From assembly GCA_013396755.1 (NCBI GenBank), contig VWZF01002921.1, positions 231,577 through 295,576 of the forward strand: a stretch of DNA of 64,000 bases. Reading direction: 5' to 3'. A model generated the notes under the pieces. That model ran no database searches, was not told where the DNA came from, and was given only the letters and a program-made list of their open reading frames with translations. Position numbers and translations under genes: made by a program. This DNA comes from Sclerurus mexicanus. Taxonomy: Eukaryota; Chordata; Aves; Passeriformes; Furnariidae. This document shows positions 1 through 11,800 of this stretch, one piece after another. Within the stretch, counting starts at the first letter, position 1. Every line of letters starts with the position of its first letter.

Positions 1-195
1 CCCTTCCCGGGCGGTGCCGGCAGGTGCACCGTGGGCGCTGCTCCCCTTCTGGATTTGTGGCGACGCTCGGTGTGCTTCGGGCCTCCTGTGCCCGGTGGGC
101 CCGTGCCCTGGGAAGGGGTCTGCCCTGTGGAAACCGGCTGCCTTGATCTGCAGTCTTCACTTAACCTTGGGCTTGCGAGCTCGGGAATGAACTAG
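1..195. promoter_or_regulatory. CpG-rich tail of a CpG island (ARSB 5' end)
   Basis: The first ~195 bases are GC-rich with about 14 CpG dinucleotides. The window turns AT-rich and CpG-poor immediately afterwards. The next coding sequence downstream is ARSB exon 2, and vertebrate ARSB has a GC-rich first exon and CpG-island promoter. I therefore read this as the downstream shore of that island at the start of intron 1. No part of exon 1 could be recognised in it. Confidence 0.5.
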
Positions 196-2621
196 CATGG
201 ATTTAGTGCAAGTTGTTCTGCTCCAGAAAAGCCGAGGTGCTGTCTTCTGCTTAGGTAGGATTAATAGGCACGGCAGCCTGCCGTGGAAGATGTTCCTGCC
301 CTAGTCATCTGAGTCTTAGGTACTTCTCCACTGGAAAGTGACACAGTGGAGGTGCAGAGAGAAGCAGATTGGCGCCACTTGTTCTGTTTTTGCAGCATCT
401 TTTCCAGGGCATGTTTAAATGCATCTCCAGCTGTATGTTCTCCTCCGTCTGGTACAGTAGATGTAGATGTTTTTGTGCTCCTTGATGGAGTGCACACAGA
501 GTGATCCTGAGTCTTGGTGTCCAGCTACTTAGTAGTCACAGTCGTGATTTTTCCCACTTGGGATTTTTAACACTAGTATACTTGCCCCCCTTCCTGCCCG
601 TTTTGCAATTTTGGCAAAAACAGGAGGAAAGGGAAAGAAGCATGGACATACAGCATGGAGAGAAGGAAGAAATCCACAATGGGTTAAGTGTCTTTCAGAA
701 ACTTCCCCTTGTCTCAGAGAGTTCTGCATATCCACATTAACCATAGTGATTTGTCAAAGAAACTGCTTCTGTATTAGTGGATGCTATCTCTTGTTGCAGA
801 AAGGTTGTTCTAGCTGATACTGAACACTTTCCAAGCAACATTTGTCCTATTCCTGGAAACTCTAAGAAACAATGAATAGGAAGAAGTAATTTACATTATC
901 TTTAGCAACTCTTTAAGTTGTTCTATTAAATAACCTAAAACATTTCTTTATTGTGATTATCTTTACAGTACAGTTCATAATCTGAATATGCTTATCTAGG
1001 AATGGGCCTTTGCTGCATCTCATCTTAAAAGTGGGCCTGTAGTTCAGTTTGGATTTAAATTTAAGATATACATCTGATAATTTAATGATCTTTGTGTTGA
1101 TCTTGTTGCAAATGAGTAAAATAGAATTAGAAAATGGAAGTATTCTTTAAAAAAAAAGGGGCATTCTGTGCAGGAAATAACTGTGCAGCAAATAGGTGCT
1201 TTTTTTATTGTTTTGTTTTACCCACTGATATGATTAGCAATTACCTGTAGATTTGAGAAACTAGCCTAAACCTGGTCCTAGCTATCTGGAGCTGGATTTT
1301 GATAGTCACCTTGAAATCAATAAGAAAGAAGAGCAATGGTCTAAGAAAGCTATAGGTTTTTTAAATTATTGCTTTCCTCTCCTCTATCCAGAGACGGTGG
1401 GAGAGTGTATTTCTCTATACTAACAACATCTTTGGGTAATACAGCATTTCAAAACGTTTTCTAATATAATTTTATATATAATACAAAATTTATAGTATAA
1501 TTTAGCTCTTGGAATCTCCTGTTTCAAAGAAAATTAGTAACTAATGGGCTCTTTATAAGAGGGCCTTACCCGCTTGCCTAAGATCAGGACTTACTTGGTT
1601 TAAAAGTCACTTCCAAGTGTTGCTAAAGTGATGCTTTAAAACTTAATCATGCAGCTTGCTACACTGGTGTGCTTAGTGGAGTGACCTGGTGTCTTGTGCT
1701 CTAGGGGTTCTGGAAGGTTTTGTGCTTTGACACACACAGATTACTAGAAATATATAGTAAATAAACAATATATTTGTACTGCTGTATATATGTTTGCTGG
1801 TCTAAGTTTAGGATACTGCCTTTTTTTATTGTGAAGGAGACAGGGGATTTGACAAAAGTCAGCTTATAGTACGCAGCAGGTGAAAAGTTTCCTCACATCA
1901 AGCACAATACACTACTTGTTGTCAGCCATCTTTTTTTTAAAAAGTACAAAATTCATCATTTATTAAGACTGGACTCTTAAGTGGAACTATTAAAGGTCAG
2001 ATCTAGGCATTGTCTAAAGCTTGTGTCATCTCCATATCCAAATGTTTTTTTTTATAGTCCTTGCACTCATTTAAAGTATGCAAACAAATACATAAATGTG
2101 CATATATAATAGCTTTTTAGAAGATTAATGGAAAAATAGTTTTCTTACCTTTTATCATCCTTTCCTCCTGTGACGTTCTCTGATAGAGGCAAAAGCTTGA
2201 TAATTTCACCTGCCATGTGCCTTTCTGCCCATTTCCATCTCATTTAAAATCTCTCCATGTTGAGATATTGTCCATAGCCTTCAAACAAACCACAATGGTA
2301 ATTGCTACCTGCTATATTTCTGGCTAAAAACATAAAAAGTTTTGGGTTTGTGGTATTTTTTTTTAATTACCCTTGACGTATGCCTGGGAAGATGCTGTTA
2401 ACCCTTGCAGTGCTGTTTTCTTGTCTTCCTCCATACTACCCTTGTCCTCTACCTGCAGCTTCCTCATCTTCCTGAGCACTACACTGGTTAAAAGAGGATC
2501 CCTTTGAACTAAGGGTAGCCTCTGATGTAGGTATGTGTCTATTTGGGCCTGCTTATAAATTAACCTGTGGGAATATATGGCTGGATTGTAAGTGATCTCT
2601 CATGCTTCTTTTCTCTGCTAG
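196..2621 (+). other. ARSB intron 1, 3' part
   Basis: AT-rich single-copy-looking sequence between the CpG-rich shore and exon 2. There are short A and T runs (for example around 1148-1157 and 1932-1945), but I recognised no CR1, LTR or RNA gene. Open frames at 261-817 are short, overlap on both strands and have no recognisable product. The start of the intron is outside the window or within the first ~200 bases. Confidence 0.7.
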
Positions 2622-2808
2622 ATCCACACAGGTTTACAACACCAGATCATTTGGCCGTGCCAGCCCAGCTGTCTGCCCCTGGATGAGAAACTCCTCCCAG
2701 AGCTACTTCAAGAAGCGGGATATGTTACTCACATGGTGGGGAAGTGGCATTTAGGGATGTACAGAAAAGAATGCCTTCCAACCCGCAGAGGATTTGATAC
2801 TTATTTTG
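2622..2808 (+). CDS. ARSB: ARSB exon 2 (codons 105-167)
   Basis: Opens in phase 0 after a pyrimidine-rich acceptor ending in TAG (2619-2621). It ends with the first base of the Gly167 codon before a GTAATG donor. The translation begins IHTGLQHQIIWPCQPSC and ends GFDTYF. It holds the cysteines equivalent to Cys117, Cys121 and Cys155. It also holds the sulfatase type-2 signature GYVTHMVGKWH, with the sulfate-contacting Lys145 at 2742-2744 and His147 at 2748-2750. Length is 187 bp, the same as human exon 2 (c.313-499, from memory). It is the first coding exon in the window. Confidence 0.96.
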
Positions 2809-5800
2809 GTAATGGCTTGATTTAACATCGGCAGTAAATGCAGTGTTAAAAAGAATGAGAAACTGCCCCATTCTTCTAAGAATAGCAAGTTTACTATTAG
2901 TTTGTAAGTAAGTCAATACCTGGGTATGCATGTTTCTCAACTGCATAAAATAAATAATACCTTAAAAGTACGCCCAAGCTTAACAACTTACTGAAGAAAA
3001 TATTGTGATTATTGTATGGCTCCAGATAAGGTATTCCTCTCTTACCATCTTCCCCCACTGCTCTCTGCTTTCCAGACTTGACTTTATTTCCAATTCTCTA
3101 CCTCCTCCCTGCATCGTCACAGGGAAACAGGGAATGGTAGTTACGGTCAGTTTGTGTAGCACTGGTTTTCCAGAGCTGGTGACAAGATGGTGTGAAAGCC
3201 TCTGTAACGCAGTATCCAAAAGCTTGGAAGTTACAAAGTCAAACTCTTAGACTAGCAGAAACATAGACTGTCCATGTGTGAGTGCATTACTTACAGAACA
3301 AGGTGTAACTACCCATTGTTTATTCTTCCTTTTGTGATATTGGACTGGCTCCTCTCCCAGCATTGGATGTATATTAGTTTTGCACAGGTATTACATTTTG
3401 TTCTGCACAGTACTGAGTGCAGAGTGGTCCCTCTCCACTTGGTTGTTTTTAAGACCTTGTCATTGAATGATGAATTTCAAAATCGTTTGCTTCAATGCAG
3501 AAGTCTGCATTACTTTTGTCTAACCTTAGGCGTAAATGAAGAGTAAGACTGTGCTTTGTGTCCTTTATAGACAATGTTGATCCAGTTGTTAGGTAGGAAG
3601 AACTGTTCCCTTAGGTAGTTCATCTCTTTTGGTTCTTCGGAGAGCTTGAGGCCATGGTTTCACAATGGAATTCAGCTAATATATATGGGTCAGAATACAA
3701 TAGCTCACTGCCTAAACATTTATTCTTCTTCCCATTCCTTCACAGAAGCTTGAGATCTTTTTGATGGCATAGATGTAGGTAGGCTGCCATTCCTCACAAA
3801 ATCTCACCCTGGCACCAAGGAGGTGCTTAATGCAGGAGCCTGAACACAGGCTGGCTCTGGGTATAGTTGTTGAGAGCCCAGAGACTGTAACAGTTTAATA
3901 CCCTACAATGTTCATGTGTTCATGGAATTCCAGTAGGCTTTGATTACAATTAACAGTAAATGTTTCCATGGCACACTTGATGCAGTGTCTCACCCAGTGG
4001 GCATTCAAAATGGAAAAAAAGCAATTTGTGCCTCTGAGTACATTGATGTAAGCAGTCTGCCCACAAAATCAGTCTTTATGCTTTGAAAGAAAACACATTT
4101 TTACCTCCTAAATATATATTAGACATTTATCTTGTGTTTAAGGTAACTTCATTCTTTCTGTACATATGTTTTGCGCAAATAACTGACTGCAGCTGATGAA
4201 TAAAAGTTCAGGTAAAGTAGAAGTGATTTCTGATAATTTACATGATTTTGAAAAGTTTTGTTTCTGATGGCTGAAACACAAAGGCACTCTGTGCTTAACA
4301 GGATAGCTACTGGTAGAAGCGTATCTATACTTACAGAATTTCTGCTTAATTTCTTTTGGATATTTCTAAATGATAGTGTCCTTTCTTCACCAGTTGGTGT
4401 CAGCAGTGGATCAGAAATTACTTCACAGCTGATGTAACAGATGCTTTGTACTTGAATGTTTTTGAATAAATAAATTTAAAAAATCAAAACTTTTTAGGAG
4501 ACATGGAAATCTTATATGAAAATACAAACATACTAAATCATACCAGCAAAAATCAGACTAGATCACTGTCTTTGCATTAGTTTATTGCTAATGTTTTTGA
4601 TATCAAATTATAAATAGGAAGTCATTGAACTGCTTTCAAAATGTTACATTTCTTTTGAAATTATTACTTGCATTAGCAATGAAAAGTCTATGAGGTGTTA
4701 AATGTTTAACTGTTTAGACCTGTTGGGGGTGTCACTGTAGGTGTTCCAGTCTTGAGTTAGTGTTTCAGCTCAAAACCACTAATGTTTTGACATTTATGTT
4801 TGACTTTTTTTCTCCCCCTGATGTATCTGTTCATGTGACACCATGTTGGCCTGCTCATTTGACATCTTTTGCTGTTCTAGGCTATCTCTTGGGCAGTGAG
4901 GATTATTATACTCATGACCGGTGCGTTCTCATCAAGACAAAGAATGTAACACGCTGTGCTCTAGACTTTCGAGATGGAGAAGAAGTTGCAACTGGATTTA
5001 AAAATATGTATTCCACAAATGTATTCACAGAAAGAGCAATAGATATTATAGCCAATCACAAAACTGAGAAGGTACAATCAGCAGCTGTTACTCTGATATC
5101 TTCAACATTAAAAAATGTTTTAAAAAATGTTAATGAAATATTAGGAGAGAAAGACCTGCACTTGAGGTGTAATCCTGGGCTATTCAGTAGAATGCATAGA
5201 GCTAAATGTGAGAAGTAGCACTGGTAAAACTTGTCTTGTCAGCTTTGACTTCATGGCCTTGGCCTGCTAGTATTCTCCATTTCTTTTATTGCAATACAAT
5301 TAAGAAGTTTTTAGAAATGGTCTAGCAAGTGGTTGCCATTCTCTTCTTGGAAGTACAAAGTTTAAAGGGAGAAGTTTAGTAGAAATCATTTGTTAACAAA
5401 CTCATTATGAAGAAAAGATACACCTGATGCTTTTCCACAGTTTTGCAGAAGTAATTTTTCAAAATTTTGTTAGTTTATGTGCAGGGATTAGAAGATGTAG
5501 AAGAAATCAAAACACACTGCCCGTACTGTTGATGAATCTGGTCTGCTTCTGCTGTAGTAACTTTTGCACTTAGTGCTTTATGTTTAACTAATTTCCATTC
5601 TGTCCCTTCCACCCCAGCCCCTCTTTCTCTACCTCGCCTTTCAGTCTGTCCATGAACCTCTCGAAGTCCCTGAAGAATACCTGAAACCATATTCTTCCAT
5701 AAAAGATGTAAAGAGGCGCCATTATGCAGGGATGGTGACTCTTATGGATGAAGCTGTAGGAAATCTTACTGATGCACTGAAAACATATGGTCTTTGGGAC

Positions 5801-8800
5801 AACACAGTTTTTGTTTTCTCTACTGGTAAGTTGCTTTGAATATTCTTTCAGTAATAACTTTGCTACAGAGTAGCTGACTAGAGAGACATCTGGCCCCTCT
5901 GTCTTTCCTCCATGTATTTTCTAACGACAGAAGAGTGATGAAAGTGAAGCAGGACTTAAGTAAAAGAGCAGTTTCTCTCCCTGCTCTTAGGGCTTTCTCA
6001 AGCATGACAAAACCAACTCCAAAGTAGTGTCTGTGTGAATGGGTGATGCTCCTGTTGAAGGAAAAACACCACTGTAAAGTCTGAGAAGTGTGATGAAGTT
6101 AGAAGCCTCTTACTTGCCACCACAGTTACTGGGGATCTGTCAGGATTGAATCGTTAGCGAGAGCCGTTTACAGATTCATTTGTCCTGAGCCATAGGAAGT
6201 TACCTGACCAGTTGTGGTTTGCCATGTGTTGCATGAAGCACAAACAGCCGGATAGCAAGCAGTTTGAAGCCAAAACTCTTTCCCTGACTTTGACGTGGCA
6301 TGTAATTTTTGTCTTGCTTGAAGTCTTTTATTGGCATCTTACTTCGGTGAAGTAAAGGTTTGTTAATAAAAAAGCTTGAATATATGATAATACAGCCTAG
6401 TCTGCCAAATTAAGTCTTAAGTTTTTGTAGGTACAGGCACAGGATCTGGTTTGTAGATTATTAGAGTAACTCAAATAATACATTGCAAAGCAGTCTCCTT
6501 TGTTTCCAAATTAAGAATAAAACATAACCTTTTTAGAATACAGCTGCTTGGCTGGGTTTCAGAAACATATTTGTTCTTGTTTGGTTGGGAGTAGGAAGTA
6601 ACCTTTCAATGCTTACCGTTGCTCTTTTGTTCAGGCTTTGCATATTAGGGCTATCAAAATGGCAAATTAGTTTTCTGTGAACACTTTAAAAAAACAATAG
6701 CAACACAACAACAAAAAGCCCCAAAACAAACCTCAAGGTTTGATGAAAATGTACTGATGTGCTCTGAGTTTAGCAGCTGCTTTCTATAGCAGCTGCAATC
6801 CTGGAATTTTATTTTGAGTCCAGACCTGTTTGCCTTATGATGTTACATTTGTGTCTAGGTTTTGGCTCTAGCAGGATTTGATAACTCTTCTGTGCCTGTT
6901 TCTGTTTGCAGTGTTTTTATATTTAGAACTGAAAGTAAGCAAAGACATATGGAAAATGATACCAGTGTTTATTCCATGTGGAAAAAATCCAGTCTTTGCT
7001 GATGGGGTCTTCGTAGAGTTATTTCAGTAATGTTTGTTCAGTACGTTGTGGAATAAAACTAAATACGTCTGAGCTAGAATCACCAGGGTATGAGTTAATG
7101 AAAAAGATAAATGTATTTTTTTTTCATTTATGAAACTTTTTATTTTTCCAGACACTGACAGTATACCCTGCTTTTTAACCGTGATTATTTTGCAATCAAT
7201 TACAGGTACATTGCAACAGGAGTCAAAGTCAGGAGCCCCAGTATCTGCCCTATCTAATGGGACTTATTTTGAGTAAATTGACGTTTCAAACTGCCAGGAG
7301 TTAAATTTAGTGACTAAAATGCATGGCAATTGGTCCTAGATCAAGGAGAATAAGGGCTAGTGATTTGGGTTTTTTTCAGTGTTCTCTCTTCACTTCAAAC
7401 AAATATTCTTTACAGGCATAAAAAACTGCATGTATTAAAGACCCAGTTTCAAAAACCAAGTGTTGAAACCGTGAAGCATTAAAAAAAAAAGGCCAAAAAT
7501 GGGGGAAGAAAAGTGAAATTACTCAGGTTTTCTGTATTTTACTTAGTGCTTTTACAGGTGGTGTGCTTCAGAATGGACATTAACACATGGTTGAAAAGAA
7601 ACACAAGAGGATCTGCATTTTAGCATCTCATGCAGAGAGTTGTGTTGTGTGAGATCTCTCTGCACAGCTTTCAAGTCCTTTGGATTTGGGAGTCATGGTG
7701 TGCATTGGTAGCTATAATATGGGCATATGCTTATAATATAATTTACCTTCAGCTCTTCAGGGCATGCCTGCTTGAGGAGGCCCCTCTCCCTGCCCCAAGG
7801 GCTGTCCTGGTACTGGGAACCCTCTTCTTGCTTGACACAGCTGGGGGGGGACACAGTTTTCTCTGTAGTCAGGAACTCTCTCCAAGAAAGTTCTTCCTGT
7901 TTTGTGGGGCTAAGAATCAATTTAAAGATTTCAATGAAGACTTCAAGAGAGAACCCAGGGAATTAGGAAGTTTATTCATAATTTTAATGAGCAATATCTA
8001 TGTGTGTCCTCAGTAGAAGTTAAAAACACAGAATCATCATAGTTGCCAAGAGGGACTTGTGGGTACTGGTGGATGAAAAGCTGGACAAGATCTGTCAGTG
8101 TGTGTTTGAGCCCAGAGAGCCAGCCATGTCCTGGGCTGCATCAGAAACAGTGTGGCAAGCTGGTCGAGTGATTCTGCACCTCTGCTCTGCTCTGGTGAGA
8201 CCTCACCTGAAGTGCTGCATACAGCTTTGGAGTCCTCAGCTCAGGAGGGATGTGGACAGGTTGGAGTGGTTCCAGAGGAGACCGCATGATCAGAGGGCTG
8301 GAGCACATCTCCTATGAAGACAGGGTGAGAGACTTGGGGTTTTTCAGCCTGCAGAAGAGAAGGCTCTGAAGAGATGTTACTGCAGCCTTTCAGTCCTAAA
8401 GGGGAGCTTGTAAAAAAGGATGAGGACAGACTTTTTAAAAAGACCTGTTGTGCTAGGACAAGGGGTGATGGTTTTAAACTGAAGTAGTGCAGATTCAGAC
8501 TAGAAAAAAGGAAGAAATTTTTTACAGTGAGAGTGATGAACTTCTGCAACAGGTTACCCAGAGGGGTGTTGGATGTCCCATCTCTGGAAACATTGAATGT
8601 CGGATTAGATGGGACACTGAGCAATTAAGATGCCCTGCTCATTGTGGGGAGTGTTGTACTAGATTACCTCTAAAGGTACCTTCAAACCCAAATGATTTAT
8701 GCTGAAAGCACTCTCTGTTTTGTTAGAAAGGTGTGTGGCTTCATAACTGTATTGTTGAAAATCTGTAGAGGAAAAAGAAGTGAAGGCCCTACTTTTACAT

Positions 8801-11800
8801 AGATACATTTTGCTAGATTCATTACTGTTTCCTTCTTAGTTGCAGCCAAAATTCACACTTGTGTGTTTGAATCTCTTCCTGCTTCAAAATTCCCACCCTA
8901 AAAATAAGTTATGGGTGGTCATTTCCTATTGTGTGCTATAGCGAGTAGCATTGCAACAAACATAAGTCTTCTGATTATTGATTGCTTCACTGTGAAGTGT
9001 TGACCCCAAATTAGTGCTCTCGTTTTAGTGGTACTTATTGAAATACTGTAGAATATTATGTAATCTTAGATCTTGCAGTGGATTTTTTTTTTTATTATGC
9101 TCCTCTGTGTTTCTTCCCGTTTATTATGGCTCAAGCGGGATTGCCTTGAAAACATGCCAGTTGACAAATGGAAATACTGCACGTTTTGAAAGAGCCTTGT
9201 AAAGCATGTACTTCAGTTCCTTTTTAAAGTGGCCTGATGGAGACACCAGGATAAAAATGAAGTTACCTGGTCCTTAGCAAAGTCTGAATCCATCAGTATA
9301 TCCTGTAAATCAACATCACTGCTGTCTTTTTGAACAGATAGGCAAGCTATTTCTACATGTAAATAATAAGAAGGTTACTAGTTCAGTGGTATCTGGTGTT
9401 ATATTTGTGTATCGAGTAGTAGCTTGAAAGTCTTGACTGGTATGATTATAAAATAAAATTTTCCTTTATGGAGCACCTTTTATACTGCAGATCCAAAGAA
9501 GTCTATGCTAATGAAGTCATTGCTTGTTTAAGCAAAACAGATGAAAATGTGCACAGCATTGTCAGGTACCTATGGCCTTTTATCCACTTGAAATCAAAGA
9601 GACGTGGTGTATTTTTCTCTTAGCAATCAGAAGACACGGTGGCTATTAATGGGTCTGAAGAGGCCTTGACTTAATATGAAGGTCATAAAAAGCATTAAAG
9701 TGGCACAAATTTACCACAGAACTATTAACACTGTTTTAGAGTCCAAATTTTCCTTCAAATATATAATCACAGAATCACAGAATGTGCTGAGCTGGAAGGG
9801 ACCCACAAGGATCATTGAGTCCAGCTCCTGGCCCTGCACAGACCATCCCCAAGAGTCACACCAAGTGCCTGAGGGTATCACACAAACACTTGAACTCTGT
9901 CAGGCTTGGTGCAGTGACCACTTCCCTGAGCAGACTGTTCAGTGCCCAAACACCCTCTGGGCAAAGAACCCTTTTCTAATTGAAGTGGGGATTTGCTGTT
10001 ATATGGTGTGTTTATGGTTTCTGCAAGGTATTACAAATACTCTTGATGTAAACTTGCCAACATTAAAGCAAAGGAATTTGACCTCTAATTTCAGTTCCGT
10101 ATTAAAGCTACTATCCTTGCTTGATTTAACTTTCAGCTTTTTAAAATACCAAAACGTTTTGGAGCAAAACTCTTTCCCTCTCTTTCTTTCAGTATGTCTC
10201 TTGTTTTTAAATGTGGATTAGCACTGTAGTGCCTGGTAGTTGCCATAAGAGGGCTTAGAAAAGTAAAACACGTGGAACTTTTCAAGTCTTGGTTTATATT
10301 GCTAAGAGGAAACCACATAATGAAGCATGTGACAGCAGTGACTGTTTTCGCTCCACAAGAGGGTCTTTTTACCATTTTAGAATTATGATTAATAAGAGCA
10401 CGGGTTGTTTCAGACATGCTTACTGATGTTTATACAGTCTTTATCTCTCACACCTCTAGGTCTTTTCCCCCCAAAATTTCATATTACTTTTTTTTTCCCC
10501 CTGCCTTACAGCCAGCATATTGTAGCTTTTGTCTAATGAAAAATTGGGATTTCTTTTTATTTCCAGTGCCTACTTTGAAACTATGAATCTGACTCTCACT
10601 GATGCCCTAAGGGCATTTTTGTGTCTTCTTGATGCCTTTGTTCCTGTATGAACTCCTGCTCCTTCACTTTTGCTGGTAAGGGACTTCAGAGAGACCTCTA
10701 ATTGCAGATTTTCCAAGCCAACTGAAGAACAGATTGGTTAGAGCAGTTATTCTCTCTCTGTGATGTCAGAGTTGCTAATTTTGAAGGTTGTGTTGACAGA
10801 TTTTTTTATTACAGATCTGAGGACCTATTTGAATTGGTCTTTCAGGAGTTTTTGAGAGGTTTAGTTCCAGTGAAGAAGGTTGCCTGGGTATCTCTTGCTG
10901 GAACATCGACTGCTATCTAAGAGGAAACAAGCACAGGTGCTTTAGCTTCAAGGACCTTCAATCACACTAGTTATTTGAATTCATATATTCTCAAATATTG
11001 TTTTTCTACTTCTTATTTATTCAAGCTTATTATTATACAGGCAGAAGTTCCAGCTGGTCATTGTACTCGCATTGGTTAGAGTTGTTACGTGCCAATGATA
11101 ATAGTGAAAGGTGCATGTGATAGGTGTTCTGTACTCAAGTCCTGGGTTTTATTCTTTTTTTTAGGCTTTTCCCACATTACAGTATGGGCACTAATAATAA
11201 GTTTTTTAGAAATAAAAAAATACCATCTCTGCCATATGATGGATAGTAGTAATGAAACTAGATTGTTATAGATTGTTGTCTAGTAATGAGACTAGATTAT
11301 TATCAAAGATGGAAATGTTATGATGGAAATGGATTTCAAATTAAAACTGAAATATGTTGATAGTCAATATATTGATTCCTCCCATCCCTGGCCTCCATTT
11401 TAAAATGCTCTGAAAACCCAAAATGTTTTGTAGGAAATGTTTATTTATCTTCCCTTTCTTCTGGTATTAACCTCTCCCCATCCACCCAACTTTTTCCATG
11501 CAAAACCTAACACTCGAAAGCCATGTTCCTGAACAGGGACTGATCTTCTGCCAGAGATACTCACTTCTTTTTTCCATTATGTTCAAAATTCCATTGTAAG
11601 TGGAATTGAATTTTTCTTTCTGTTTTTAGCAAATATCAGTGCTTAAAGTGAAGTTCTCCTGTAAGTGATTCTCAGAAGTGAATTTTGCCCAGAATTTTGT
11701 GAGCTGACCAGTTCTGTGTAAAACTTTGTCTTAAGCATGCTAATAGATATCCTAGCAACTTTTTTCTCAGACTGAGATGAATACTGAAAGAGCTCATTTT

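Noticed and set aside
1..20. End of ARSB exon 1 with a donor at CAG|GTGCAC near base 18
   Set aside because: The bases before the donor would not encode the expected exon-1 ending (Gly-Arg-Tyr-Gln) in any frame.
4760..5218. 152-codon open frame across ARSB exon 3
   Set aside because: Only 4881-5071 matches sulfatase. Both flanks are intron read through canonical splice sites.
7630..8016. 128-codon open frame upstream of the 8-kb CR1
   Set aside because: No recognisable domain, overlapping open frames on both strands, and no convincing splice or start context.
9676..10221. 181-codon + strand open frame
   Set aside because: The middle is an inverted CR1 tail read antisense and the rest is low-information intron.
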